This document shows, in pieces, positions 54,601-63,056 of a DNA stretch of 64,000 bases. The notes beneath the pieces were generated by a model. It made no database searches. It saw only the letters and a program-made list of their open reading frames with translations, and was not told where the DNA came from. The DNA comes from Jaenimonas drosophilae. Taxonomy: Eukaryota; Euglenozoa; Kinetoplastea; Trypanosomatida; Trypanosomatidae. The position numbers and the translations under genes are program-made. The stretch is from positions 22,696-86,695 of the forward strand of contig JASAON010001605.1 in the NCBI GenBank assembly GCA_030849065.1. Reading direction: 5' to 3'. The first letter of the stretch is position 1. Every line of letters begins with the position of its first letter.

Positions 54601-55053
54601 CTTCTTCTTGCGCCTCTTGTGCTCGCTGGGGTCGACGATCACGGATCGATGCCGTCGTCGCGGTTGTTGTGGGGCGGGAACGGCGGCCATCCGCCGCATT
54701 TCCTCCTCCCCTGCCCCGTCGCGGTGGTGGCTCACGGGGGCAGGTGGTGGAGGCTCTAGCGATACGGGTGCCAAGTCGAGGAGTGCGTCGATGCTGCTCA
54801 GCGGGCCGTCCATCTTTTGCCCAGAGAAGGGATCAGAAAGCGTCAGTCGTCGTCCCATGGCCGGTGAGGTGGTCGGGCTGCTGATGTGGCTCGCACTGGT
54901 GAGGCTGTTGCGGTGGCTGCGTCGGTGGTGATGGCTCCCTGAGGTGGAGCTCCTCCGCCTCGATGAGGGGGCGGGGGTGGAAATGGAGAGGCGGGCTGCA
55001 CCATCGTCAGCGCCGTCTTGGCTTCCTACCGGCGCACCACCGAGAGGATCCAT
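48631..55053 (-). CDS. CC2D2A: CC2D2A/MKS6 ciliary transition-zone protein
   Basis: 2140 residues. The first 300 are basic, Ser/Arg/Lys-rich and disordered. A long helical body follows. A C2 domain lies at about 1427-1560 (IQIHIMKAHHLPERMDG; VQATFVCETGYSRSEVG; DDDIIISVYDKV), and a Gly-rich loop after it. Then comes the CC2D2A-specific C-terminus: AIRYVSLVPF, a transglutaminase-like region near 1775-1850 (SGDCLELGLLLAHFLRYLAP; HWRLINPHNGH), and the end block SYNPADKTFHEILQKVY and GIYVKGYTTNVYAMWVFLVA. CC2D2A is part of the MKS/B9 module that anchors the transition-zone membrane to doublet microtubules. Unlike my recollection of the human protein, a Cys stands at the catalytic position of the transglutaminase-like fold. 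Length exceeds the human protein (about 1620). Confidence 0.88.
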   Translation of the reverse strand: MDPLGGAPVGSQDGADDGAARLSISTPAPSSRRRSSTSGSHHHRRSHRNSLTSASHISSPTTSPAMGRRLTLSDPFSGQKMDGPLSSIDALLDLAPVSLEPPPPAPVSHHRDGAGEEEMRRMAAVPAPQQPRRRHRSVIVDPSEHKRRKKKTHSKGRSSSAKGRRARSASTNSPARRGRSEDSKSKKQRRRRKDGGGSRNPSRASTGQRTQRRHRRRHGGSSSRNERSGISPAGSEDEEESSEPTYRPLWEEDYNPDDPEALEARMRALEAEMAGAAADDGSMELSSFECGPMPYWIHRLSDVLLFQNTSSISPGSGQLPVDTVVAMLRADIKGLRQLIDQVKAGNDGGRWGTKPAKKMEVYGAKKREGGLQSPATDPGLLSPASQLDASTTAAVVVLSSSTPRGSFDDGSDEVDDVDDDEDDLCPLLSPMEEEEDQQRPILDRLVPLWRRKGAAMESLITLADFLEDRLHVLQRRLCSPTDGLDFSLIGAPSSSGVDGRQRATMPPAIEHAFAATITRALLSDMFLHPSSAFRNRAARLSRAFDLQTPHVLNHFVIEENCRPQYDFRKVRDASLFSANVGEFETAKTTAYRSYSIHIDYIRFHPFAQAGKATSANPVDFLSSVRQNSLGRLLLNGSVANLGMSMANAAPLDELLLQFPLLMSMATDAQSLLPFSPEECLIAVLMEHYERYRLLAMNLLPFLKSRTFYEDQIQHLQQQQHRTQDVDQLEDELRVLASRSRDLERTCMTAMITVWKLVLRVRRLRGEEAEAEAELPFSVTNQEQARALERMMRRRAQPAMDGCAVTPLRVRRMTQQDEGLAISPRSPERHTIRRFDVFDSDESNTNSDAVPDNFSSSSDSAGVLSAASDPFLVNSIIDPSSPALEDGQDASVLLQSSAGQGEMARERQRPRRFHFFLCRYGHQQETPYVEGEDVLKYSPVVEGADIPASILTPEHTSNAAADALGHRGSGGPTVAVPILTNAVHFDAGESVDDDDDVQTPVEEMRFFQVVVFARSNAAMPPQYVGCSLPRPITTARLVFFNETFEIRTKLQPAEILLHVIAVTDGPGRGNVVATVRVEPTLTRQYRLLPLQPPISFFYRGKVIGRYLNSNLSGVISTSTTWTSFDGLSMEDMEHLFLSGTADPRDPQYLPLLRVLRSYYVERDRTEEIAAAARTRERRRREHALKKGTNLSRSRYHRKSELDHRLLHPSSHAEADDLPADHNTAALTDLLLRTDIVEKDNELNGIIRNQLFHLDRRVVGSSSFFRSKRLRLLRRRWLTVSGQVKVESQVEDRLFQLPIPLGEMAGHDLFRRVRREITRNDDERNKEYEYGNTSFDVKRYYAEPTAISGLALTPLSNETKRKLWQERQRRMKLTNRRVRIATDEQLLERYVTVPKFNLKLVLDLTPRSQLNPRRDERPKTEEIDLELLQRRQDSRIQIHIMKAHHLPERMDGTPLEPFVQATFVCETGYSRSEVGSSPSWFQSLELPFQPLDFSEETLNLIDDDIIISVYDKVQIALPSKAMLTTGAVAHETHFRTERRFLGSVRIPFFALHQADEARIEGVYPLHTPRWLLGYIPDRDGLETEEGDQGGGGGEATNSLANPFHTATTPSNSVYSDDFGSFAYPKPSGAIGGGGGGGGGGAALATGYNREPTLQLYISLWPPLQRGKPEKLKEEVWIRLVRELNVSDGLRYLHHCALKWRKTMARKFRSIGRANPHAIHREVSPFVFCSTGDLVLACRYLRPHGGPPPSTVTTVMEAIRYVSLVPFTLDIMKWVERDVWNTNVELLSMRSGDCLELGLLLAHFLRYLAPNYPTYVVVGTSLTYHRTQCVLHAFEGQHWRLINPHNGHISSLESPNGTNLRDVEMILSDCQAWANVQVSGQPHRMSWDLSHKAYWNPCFDLRRDPLMVHARRVMEPIQREVLALNAPEAATTRGLEVELRDALRRALLAWRNHRPPAYHRGVESILREVLVCAEEERCTFGSERLPHITQRALDKLREYLGESVRGVSATHNHKRSRPATQHFFASSSHAPTNVHQSVLTETSAINNNMSVEQQRAQTSTRLVRGREVPCLHLVGSPVSLSYNPADKTFHEILQKVYEQAVHEVGTDDVSFAAGIYVKGYTTNVYAMWVFLVAICRGVSFEDS

Positions 55054-55301
55054 GTCGCGTGGAGATCACCCCCACAGGCCAATGTTGTGCAGACGTGAAT
55101 GAGCGCCGACACACACTACGTTTGTGGCACAGTACAACAATAAGAGGAGGATGAAGAAAGAGAGCAGATTGATGATGATGACGCAAGCGGACACAACGCG
55201 ATGGTGGTGTAGAAACCCATCATGAATGTGTGGCCCTGAGTACCTCTGTGGAGGTGAGAAGTTAGTCCGCTTAGATGCCCACAACAACAGCGGCATGCCA
55301 A

Positions 55302-58300
55302 TCACAATGTGCCCGTTTCATCATCCAAGTCGTCGAAGAGAGCCTGTGCGGAGATATTCACGGACTCCGATGGGGGAGTGGCCACCTTCATGGTGGAGGC
55401 ATTGTGTGGCGCCTCTGAAGAAGACGGCTGGCACACCATTGATGCAGTCACTGTGGTGGAGGGGTCCACCACGTCCCGAGGTTTTGACGTGGGCTGCGGT
55501 CCGTCGCCGCGCACACCTTGTGGGCGTTCGAGGGCCTCCGCTTGGCCCTCCAGCCGCTGAACGAAGTCGGCATCGACCTTATCTCCAAAGTAGAAGCGAA
55601 GGCAGCGGAGTAGTGCGTGCACCTGCTCCTTGGAGAGCTCATCGGTGCGTGCCCACAACGCATCCAGCACCACCTTCATGTACCCGGCGTAGGAGGTGGA
55701 GGTGCTGTCTGCGGTTGTCGTGGATGATCTCTGCGAGCACAAGCTCATGCAGAGCTCCACCAGCCGTTGAATGGTCAGCATCTCACCACACTGTCGCCTG
55801 GTGCACGCCTGAGCGGCACAGGCGGTAGCCACGACCTCATCCTGCAGCCCACACGCACTGAGCTCCGCAAGGATGGCGGCAAACCACCAACGCGGCACCA
55901 CCCGGATGGAGGCGTGCACCTTGGGGGTCCACTCACTGCGCAGGGCGGCAACGTCGTTGCCATCAGCATCAACGACAACAACACCAGAATTTTCCACGTT
56001 GTTGTTGCATCCATTTGTGGGATCTGTGATGAGCGCACTCTGTGGTGGGTCCGGAAGTATCTGATACATCTGCAGGAAGGTGGTACGACAGGCATCATAG
56101 GCACCGTGCAGAAGATGAATGAGGAGAGGATTCCACGTGGCATCGGTGGTGTTGCGGCTCACGCCATCCTCCGCGGTGGCTTCCGTGAATGCACGCAGCA
56201 GTGCCGGGAGGGCCATGACGACGTCAATGGGATAAACGTCTCGTGCAGCTGCGGCCAGCGAGAGCAGGCTTCCCGGGAGGAGTGCCTCGACCGTCTCCCC
56301 ACGACGCATGTAGAGGAGGGTGATGGCGAGGCTGACCAGCGCACTCGGGGTGAGGGTGGCGAAGGTGGTGGAAATGAGTTGCTGTCGTGCATGCGCCATC
56401 CGCTCCAGCTCCTCTGGGCCAACTCCTACATCAACGACATGGGTGGTGGCGGTGTTGGGGTCGTGGGTCGCCGATGAAGATGGCCGCTCCGCTGCCGCCA
56501 TTTCATCTCCCATCGTCACCCACAGCCGGTGCGTGAGGACGAGGAACAGCGCCCGATCTCCTCCGTCCAGTGCGGCGAAGGCGTTGATAGCCGAAAGTGT
56601 CTCGGCGAAGGAGAGGCTCGCCCCAGCCTCCGACATGATGCGCTGACGAATCAGCTCCCACACATCGCGGAAGACGCTTCCACGACCTTCGGAAGGTGGC
56701 CGGCGGCCAAATTCCTCCGCGGCGGCTTGGAAGGCAGGGAGTAGGACTCCCCACGGGGCCCGCTGAGCCTCCCCAAGCAACATGCGGCACATGCGGGAGT
56801 AGAGGTAGGCGTAGAAGACGTTGGCCTCATGCAGAGACGCAATGAGAGTCGGCAGCACGGCCAATCCCTCCCCAGCGGCCTCCTCGGCGCGCAGTAACCG
56901 ACCGACTTGGTTGACGACGGCATGCTTCGCCAGCGCACTGCTCGTGGCGATGTCTGGCCGCTGAGCAAAGAGCTCCAGCAGCCCAGCACAACCACTCAGG
57001 TCGAGCTTGCGCACCACCGTCAAGCTGTGCAAGCGTCCGAGCCATCGCTGCAACGAAACTGGGTCGAGGGATTGAGGAATCTTCTTGGCTGCCGCAATCA
57101 CCCCGCAGACCATCCACCTCGGTGAGAGGGCGGACACAATTGTCGTGAAGTGGTTCACCACACGCAGCTGCGACTCAGGCGGCAGCTGCTCCACCGGCAC
57201 CACACTCATCGCCGCAGAGAAGGCGGGGAGGCTGAGGGAGGTCCCGTGACGACGGAAGAGACGCAGCGCGGCGGCCTCGTCCTCGGCTGTCAGGGTGGCC
57301 TCCGACAACCACCGCGTCGCTGCCAGTGACGCCTCCACAACGGCAGGGGCTGAGTCTGTTGAGGTGTGTGTAGTTGGGGAGATCTCCCCCGACCCCCACG
57401 TCATGATGGACATGCCGACGAGGGCAACATTCGCCACGGCAGGGTCTGCCAGCGCCTCGGGTGCGTGCAGAATACGCTTGAGAAGTACACGATGGCAGAC
57501 ATGATCTGGAATCATGGAGTTGCGCCGCAACACGGCGCGTACGGTCCTGCACGTCGTCTCCAAGGGCCACCACTGCTCAAGCGGCACACCTGAGCCATCT
57601 CTCGCACCTTGCTGAAGGCTGTGCAGCAATCCTCCGGCGACGGCGATATAGGCGGCCCCCCAATCTGCGCAATTGGCCTGCGAGAGGACCATCAGCGCCT
57701 CCATCGACTCCACCGCCGTGACGGGCTCGCCATCATCACCGGTGAGTGAGGCCAGTCGCTGCACAAGGTGATGAATGAGGGGCAGGAACTCCTCCTCCGC
57801 CTCTGATGAGCTACGGGTGGAGCGGCGACCTTCCAACTCATTCTGCACGCCACCACCACCGCGCCGACGCTGATATCGAGGTGACTGCTGCGTCAGTGGA
57901 GGTCGGGTGAGAATTCGCAGTAGATGTACGCACTGACTCAAGCCAAAGGTTGCCACATGGGGTGACCAGAGCTCCATCAGAGCCTCCACGGCATGGCCAG
58001 AGACGTGGTAGCGTACAAAAGACTGTGTCAGGTCCTGCAGCACCGCAGGCGTTGGCAACTCCACGTCGGTGCCCGAAGGAGATGCCTGTGTGCTTTGCAG
58101 CGCCACCACCGCCCTGTCAAGCTCCTGCCGAAGCACAGGGAGAACGACGGTGTGGAGCACCTGATGCAGCTGGAAGTGTGCTGGTATGTACTGCCGCCCC
58201 AACAGACGGGCAAAGGTGACGGCGACGGAGCCCTGAAAGGGGAGGGCCTCCACCGACTCTGGACGGGCAATGATGTGGCGCGCCAACAAGGAGTGGTTCG

Positions 58301-59207
58301 ACGGGGCTGCGGGGTCATTGGGTGAGGGCCTTGCGTGTTGGTTGGCGAGATGGGTGCCAATGGGCCCGAGCACGTCGTCGGAGAGCACCCCACATTGTTG
58401 CATACGCACAAGTATGAGGATGAGCACATCGGGATGGGCGTCAAACTGATCTACCAATGTGCGTGTGCGCAGGGATAGGGCACGCATCACTTGCTTGTGG
58501 GTGGTGCGGACGGCCTTGATGGACGTCAGGGCTGTTGTTGGCTCCGCGGTGAGTGCGGCATCTGTTGCCACTGGTGGTGCGGCGAGTGCCCGTCGAAGAT
58601 GCGGACCTCTCTCTACAGACCACGCCGCGCTTAAGGCGGGAATGGCGGTGGCCCATAGCGCGAAGACCGCCGAGGCATCCAAGGCTGCGGTGTAGCGACG
58701 ACCCGTGCACCGCGATCCCAGCTCCAACGCCTTCAAGACCGCATGGAGGACAGCTTCTGATGTGGCCAGCTTCTTCACAGCTGCAGCCACCTCCTCCTCC
58801 ACGTCTGAGACACTCGCCGAGAGCACCTCCTCATTTGTCAGAACTCGAAGTGCATCCATCACGGCATCCTCACTGAGGAGGCTCTGGCCGCTGGAGCTCA
58901 AATCCTCACGCAGTGCGCTCAGCTGTGGCGCGGCCAAGGTCTCTAGAGATAGGGGGGCCAGAGACCCGTACCCTGGTGTAGTGGTAGAGATGGCATGCTC
59001 GTCCGTCGAGGAGTGGTGACGTCGCCCAACGTCAATGGAGATTCCATTGCCAAGGTCAAAGGACAGAGGCTGACGTGATGTGGTGTGCTGTCGTTGGCTC
59101 AGGCGACGGGTGGTGTTGGGTGTTGTGCGTGTGGCTGAGGTGCTGCAGCAGCGTACTCCATGAAGGCCCAACCTTGACCACCGCGTGCGCGCGACCAGCC
59201 ACCGCAT
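55302..59207 (-). CDS. Large hypothetical protein with probable mitochondrial presequence
   Basis: 1301 residues from the ATG at 59207. The frame is open to 59294, but a C-rich tract with TCCAG lies between, so the ATG after it is used. The N-terminus MRWLVARTRWSRLGLHGVRC is strongly basic and amphipathic, as in kinetoplastid mitochondrial import signals. The rest is a long soluble helical protein rich in Ala, Leu and Val (for example LLRILTRPPL, EALMVLSQANCADWGAAYI). It looks like weak helical repeats of the FASTK, PPR or octotricopeptide kind, but I see no diagnostic motif and no RAP domain. The tail is Ser/Pro-rich and acidic (FDDLDDETGTL). Mitochondrial RNA processing would be a reasonable guess only. 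Confidence 0.7.
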   Translation of the reverse strand: MRWLVARTRWSRLGLHGVRCCSTSATRTTPNTTRRLSQRQHTTSRQPLSFDLGNGISIDVGRRHHSSTDEHAISTTTPGYGSLAPLSLETLAAPQLSALREDLSSSGQSLLSEDAVMDALRVLTNEEVLSASVSDVEEEVAAAVKKLATSEAVLHAVLKALELGSRCTGRRYTAALDASAVFALWATAIPALSAAWSVERGPHLRRALAAPPVATDAALTAEPTTALTSIKAVRTTHKQVMRALSLRTRTLVDQFDAHPDVLILILVRMQQCGVLSDDVLGPIGTHLANQHARPSPNDPAAPSNHSLLARHIIARPESVEALPFQGSVAVTFARLLGRQYIPAHFQLHQVLHTVVLPVLRQELDRAVVALQSTQASPSGTDVELPTPAVLQDLTQSFVRYHVSGHAVEALMELWSPHVATFGLSQCVHLLRILTRPPLTQQSPRYQRRRGGGGVQNELEGRRSTRSSSEAEEEFLPLIHHLVQRLASLTGDDGEPVTAVESMEALMVLSQANCADWGAAYIAVAGGLLHSLQQGARDGSGVPLEQWWPLETTCRTVRAVLRRNSMIPDHVCHRVLLKRILHAPEALADPAVANVALVGMSIMTWGSGEISPTTHTSTDSAPAVVEASLAATRWLSEATLTAEDEAAALRLFRRHGTSLSLPAFSAAMSVVPVEQLPPESQLRVVNHFTTIVSALSPRWMVCGVIAAAKKIPQSLDPVSLQRWLGRLHSLTVVRKLDLSGCAGLLELFAQRPDIATSSALAKHAVVNQVGRLLRAEEAAGEGLAVLPTLIASLHEANVFYAYLYSRMCRMLLGEAQRAPWGVLLPAFQAAAEEFGRRPPSEGRGSVFRDVWELIRQRIMSEAGASLSFAETLSAINAFAALDGGDRALFLVLTHRLWVTMGDEMAAAERPSSSATHDPNTATTHVVDVGVGPEELERMAHARQQLISTTFATLTPSALVSLAITLLYMRRGETVEALLPGSLLSLAAAARDVYPIDVVMALPALLRAFTEATAEDGVSRNTTDATWNPLLIHLLHGAYDACRTTFLQMYQILPDPPQSALITDPTNGCNNNVENSGVVVVDADGNDVAALRSEWTPKVHASIRVVPRWWFAAILAELSACGLQDEVVATACAAQACTRRQCGEMLTIQRLVELCMSLCSQRSSTTTADSTSTSYAGYMKVVLDALWARTDELSKEQVHALLRCLRFYFGDKVDADFVQRLEGQAEALERPQGVRGDGPQPTSKPRDVVDPSTTVTASMVCQPSSSEAPHNASTMKVATPPSESVNISAQALFDDLDDETGTL

Positions 59208-59394
59208 GTAGGAGATGTCTGTCCGCCTCACTGGAGGGGGGGGGGGCTTGAATGGTCCTACAAAATAATGTGCGTCAGAAAAAAAGGAGGACATCGCAGA
59301 TTAGGATTGATGGCACATACATATATTCATTCGTGTAGGTGCGCGTGAGAGAAGATTATGTGGCACACACAACTACATGCCAGAGGACAGTGCC

Positions 59395-60843
59395 TCAGAG
59401 ACAGTTGCCATCATCAGCTGAAGGCCGCAAGACGGCTGGCGCGGTGAGGCACCATCCTTGGCCGACCCACTCAAGCCAGGCCTGCTCTTCGCCCATACGC
59501 CAACGATCCATGAATGCAGCGTAGTGTGGCTGCTCGAGGAGAGTCCTCAGCATCGTACCTCCAGCATCTGTGGGGAAGATCAACACTTCCTCGGGTTGGC
59601 CGGATGCCAGACCCAATGAGAACCGCAGGTGCACCTTGCCATCCTGCAGGCAAAGCTCCTCGCTCCATGACGATGACGGATCATGAACGATCTCATTCAC
59701 CACCTGAAGAACATCCACTGCAAGCATGGTGTCTTGGAGAATGGCAATCTGCCACTGCCCACAAACGCTGCAGCTACCATTCATGCTGCACACGCGCAGA
59801 CTTGTGCTATCCCCAACCATCTTGTGGCGGCTGGCTGCGATTCCTCCTGGACGGGCAGAGCCATGATAGCTGCTGAAGTTGTCGAGCACAGGGGCGGTGC
59901 CGTGGAGGTACTTATGGACCTCCATCACAGCCTGTGAGGCAACGAAGGCGTTGGTGTAGATGACCGATGGCACCACATGACTCAGAACTCTGCGGACGAA
60001 GGCTTCGTCAATGGGTGGCCCCGAAATCTGGAAGTGAGCCTGTCGATCCCGCGCGACCGATGCGAGCCACTGAACGTGGCCCTCACGCAGCAGATCCACG
60101 GGTTCATCCCTATGCACGTCCGGCCACATCTTTTGCTGAGCGTAGAGGACGCAGTGCTCTGCCGATCGTGGGGTGTTGGCCAAGGTACACATGGGCACCT
60201 CCCGACGTGGAGCATCGTAGAGGAACATCTCGCACTCAATGCATGGTGTTGCGTGCTCCTCAAGGTGAATGACTCGACAGTGGCCTTGGTAGCCTTCGGT
60301 GCCAAGATCCACCACAAAGGGTGCACGTACGATGCGGGAGATCTCTCCTCCGTCCTGGATGGGCACCACCTCACGTTGCGCAAGCTCGGCAAACTTTCGG
60401 TTGATCCACCTCCTCGCTTCAATGGAGTCCACCGCCAGCATCACGATGGGGAACTGATCAAGGAAGGCATCTGGTTGATCCTCCACGCGGCCAAACACAG
60501 ACACCACCTCCACCCCTGGGCAACGGGCAGCAATGGCCGCCGCGGCCACGCAGCTCTTGGGTTGACCAACGTCTTCCTTCCGAAAGAGGAACTGCCGGCC
60601 AAGGTTCGAGAGCTCAATGCGGTCCATGTCAATGACGGTGATGCGGCTGAAACCGCTCATGGCCAACACATGAAGAAGCTCCCCGCCTACCCCACCGGCA
60701 CCAATGACGAGGACGTCCACCCAATCCCAAGTCTGCGGGGATGCTTCCGCTGTCACAGAGAAGCGTCCTTGCCCGCCACTGAGCCACCGTAGCGCTGGGT
60801 TCTGCTGAATGATTGCCAGACGGCTGTAGGCAGCATCCTCCAT
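59395..60843 (-). CDS. UBA3: NEDD8-activating enzyme E1 catalytic subunit UBA3
   Basis: 482 residues. With APPBP1/ULA1 it adenylates NEDD8 and passes it to UBC12 for cullin neddylation. The adenylation fold has VLVIGAGGVGGELL at about 45-58, VIDMDRIELSNLGRQFLFR, and VDSIEARRWIN. The NEDD8/UBA3 hallmark PMCTLANTPRSAEHC carries the catalytic Cys219. A zinc site is suggested by CIEC (201-204) and CSVC further on. FVDLGTEGYQGHCRVI corresponds to the GGTEGF segment. The C-terminal 90 residues match the position of the E2-binding ubiquitin-fold domain but are divergent. The start ATG is the first in frame at 60843. The order and spacing separate it from UBA2 and UBA5. Confident assignment. Confidence 0.9.
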   Translation of the reverse strand: MEDAAYSRLAIIQQNPALRWLSGGQGRFSVTAEASPQTWDWVDVLVIGAGGVGGELLHVLAMSGFSRITVIDMDRIELSNLGRQFLFRKEDVGQPKSCVAAAAIAARCPGVEVVSVFGRVEDQPDAFLDQFPIVMLAVDSIEARRWINRKFAELAQREVVPIQDGGEISRIVRAPFVVDLGTEGYQGHCRVIHLEEHATPCIECEMFLYDAPRREVPMCTLANTPRSAEHCVLYAQQKMWPDVHRDEPVDLLREGHVQWLASVARDRQAHFQISGPPIDEAFVRRVLSHVVPSVIYTNAFVASQAVMEVHKYLHGTAPVLDNFSSYHGSARPGGIAASRHKMVGDSTSLRVCSMNGSCSVCGQWQIAILQDTMLAVDVLQVVNEIVHDPSSSWSEELCLQDGKVHLRFSLGLASGQPEEVLIFPTDAGGTMLRTLLEQPHYAAFMDRWRMGEEQAWLEWVGQGWCLTAPAVLRPSADDGNCL

Positions 60844-61440
60844 CCTGTGAGAGCTTCAGACTACAGTAGCAACGTGAAGGAGACGGAAGTGGAGGTCATC
60901 CCACACAACCACACTACAATGTTTGTATTGCGCTACATTCAGACACGAGGAGAGGAGGCAGAGACAACAATAGATACACGCCCAAGCCAACTTCATTTCA
61001 CTTCGGGGACCAACCTGATGGGGTTGGAGAGGTACCTTTCAGTGTTCCTCGATGGCAGTATGGTGAAAAAAAACAATCAGTGTAGTTCACCCCTCCAACT
61101 TGGGTGAGTCTTGCTCGTGCGCCGCCCCAGTCGGACAACAGTACCCACAGAATACTACCGTATGGAATAACCGGTGGAGGGTCTACGCGGGAGTTGTTTG
61201 CTTCCAATCTGTTCACGCACGCAAGATCTCAGGAGTAGGCAGCAACAAAAACAAAATCTTCTTCTTTTTTCCGAGACACTACACATCACTACCGCCATCT
61301 TGTTGTTGGGATCATCCCCAGTACACAACCAAACATACACTGAGGTGAAGTGGTGGCTTCACGCGAAAAAGAGGTAACAAGTTTGAAAGTATGATCTGAC
61401 ACACTCCCCCCAAAGAGCAGCTACGCATATAGCGTCGTCA
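60844..61440. other. Intergenic spacer
   Basis: No credible gene on either strand; short frames lack acceptors and domains. The 3' flank of the first PLAC8 gene and the leader of UBA3 by position. Confidence 0.5.
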
Positions 61441-62106
61441 CTAGACCATGTTGCGGGAATCGGGCAGTATTTCCACCGGATCCGTTCCCAAGTCACCATG
61501 GGCCACCATCTCGCGGTGGTGCTGGCAGACGATGCAAGGCATGCAGCACATACTGAGGACAACGTCCTCCACGAAGATGCTGTCCTTAGCGTCACTGAGG
61601 CAGCAATTAGGGTGTGGGTGAAAGATGCCGTAGCGCTGACGCAGTTGCTGACGAACGAAGAAGGTGGTAAACGCACTGCTGGCCCAGCCCAACTCTGCTG
61701 AGCAGAACTCCAGCCCACAGAGGGCAGCGCATAGAGGGAAGTGTGGGGTAGGATTGTCGTGGTAGACCACATTGTACTGCGTGCTAACGACATATGGGAG
61801 GCAGAAGAAGGTCAGACAGCAGTTTCCGGGATCGTTCCAGCAGGACCACAGACCAGAGGAGAAGCCAACAAGCTGCTCAGGCTCCCCCGGTGGGGAAGGC
61901 AGCTGCTGCTGTTGCTGAGGTAGGGGTGCACCTTCTTCATCCGAATCCGCACAGTTCTTGGCGTACCGCTCAGCCCGTTGAAGAGTGTCGAGCTCATTCG
62001 GGGTGGGGGACGCGGCGGTTGGGTACTGCTGATATGCTTCCTTCGCATCGGACTCGTTGAAGTCCATGGGCACTCCCTGAACGGTCTTGGCGAGTGGGTG
62101 GCTCAT
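61441..62106 (-). CDS. PLAC8-family cysteine-rich protein (copy 1)
   Basis: 221 residues. The N-terminal 90 are polar and Gln/Pro-rich. The PLAC8 module begins with FSSGLWSCWNDPGNCCLTFF, whose Trp, Asp and Cys spacing is diagnostic, followed by CLPYVVSTQYN and a hydrophobic Cys-rich stretch. It ends with RQQLRQRYGI, the pre-terminal CCLSDAKDSIFVEDVVLSM and CCMPCIVCQHHREM. PLAC8 proteins (placenta-specific 8, plant cadmium-resistance and cell-size proteins) are small membrane-associated proteins linked to metal transport and growth control. The family's biochemical role is not settled. The hydrophobic Cys-rich part could cross the membrane. Paired with a diverged copy directly upstream in the unit. 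Confidence 0.85.
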   Translation of the reverse strand: MSHPLAKTVQGVPMDFNESDAKEAYQQYPTAASPTPNELDTLQRAERYAKNCADSDEEGAPLPQQQQQLPSPPGEPEQLVGFSSGLWSCWNDPGNCCLTFFCLPYVVSTQYNVVYHDNPTPHFPLCAALCGLEFCSAELGWASSAFTTFFVRQQLRQRYGIFHPHPNCCLSDAKDSIFVEDVVLSMCCMPCIVCQHHREMVAHGDLGTDPVEILPDSRNMV

Positions 62107-62324
62107 CGTAGGTGATGTGGCTGATCGGTGTACGTGCAGGTACTATGTTATTGCTATGGTTCACTGAATGGTATGAAGCAGAAAAAAAACTTGAAGATGA
62201 GAATCAAAGGAGAGAAGCCCAACATGGAGGTCACCGCGACTGAATGTGCAAACTCAGAGATGAATGGTATGGAGATGGTATGTCGTTGATCCCCCTGACG
62301 GGAGTGTGCGCAAAGGCCATCGTG

Positions 62325-63056
62325 TCAGTTCATCACCACCACAGGAACAGGTGGGGCGGCGGCCGTAAAGACGATGGGGCCTGGGTACTCCCCTCTGTGC
62401 TGCATCATCCGTTGATGCTGGGCCAGAGAGCAGGGAAAACACAGGAGCGCAGCGAGCAAATCCATTCCATGGACGGCAGCGCGCTGAGCAAGGGAAGCGT
62501 CGGGGCCCGACTGGCTCCCAATTTTGTATCGTGAGCGTAAATGGAGTCGCAGCATCCACACATGACAGGGAAGTGCGCAAATACACCAGCGGCTACACAA
62601 CACGCAGCCATCGGCACAGACTAGACCAATACATAAGGGCCAGTAAATGCCACCTTGGTTGAGAAACATACGCCGATGATGTGCGCTGCTTACACAGTAG
62701 GGACAAAAAGTGGCATCGAGGGTGGTGTTGGGGTCACTTCGACAATCCGTCAGGCAGTCGAAGAGGCCAGAGCTCCACTCGCTAGTCTGCCCCGGTGTGG
62801 CATCTATGGTCGTCGGTTCTTCAACGTTGGGCGAAGTTGTGGGTGGTACCGTGGGCGGACTTGGCGCCTCAGTCACTGGAACCACGTCCGCATCTGCCGC
62901 CTCAGCAGCGGGTGGGAGGTTGGACCCCATGACAGCTTCTGGGGCCTCGCCAAAGGCGATGGGAACCCCTGTGATTTGCTGCCGCGAAGAGAAGGCCTGG
63001 GTCTGTGAGTTAAGCGAGAAGGGTTGCTCGCCGCCCTTGGACTTGCTTGTGCTCAT
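62325..63056 (-). CDS. PLAC8-family cysteine-rich protein (copy 2)
   Basis: 243 residues. The first 90 are Ala/Pro/Thr-rich and disordered. Then comes a diverged PLAC8 module: WSSGLFDCLTDCRSDPNTTL, ATFCPYCVSSAHHRRMF, a Cys-rich hydrophobic stretch (LCIGLVCADGCVLCSRWCIC), RLHLRSRYKI, and MDLLAALLCFPCSLAQHQRM. The end is hydrophobic (PIVFTAAAPPVPVVVMN). It shares domain order with the neighbouring gene, so the two are a tandem duplication. It may sit in a membrane. The nearest acceptor, TTTGTCTCATTCGCAG, leaves only two bases before the ATG, so an upstream site may be used instead. Role as for the family, unresolved. Confidence 0.82.
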   Translation of the reverse strand: MSTSKSKGGEQPFSLNSQTQAFSSRQQITGVPIAFGEAPEAVMGSNLPPAAEAADADVVPVTEAPSPPTVPPTTSPNVEEPTTIDATPGQTSEWSSGLFDCLTDCRSDPNTTLDATFCPYCVSSAHHRRMFLNQGGIYWPLCIGLVCADGCVLCSRWCICALPCHVWMLRLHLRSRYKIGSQSGPDASLAQRAAVHGMDLLAALLCFPCSLAQHQRMMQHRGEYPGPIVFTAAAPPVPVVVMN

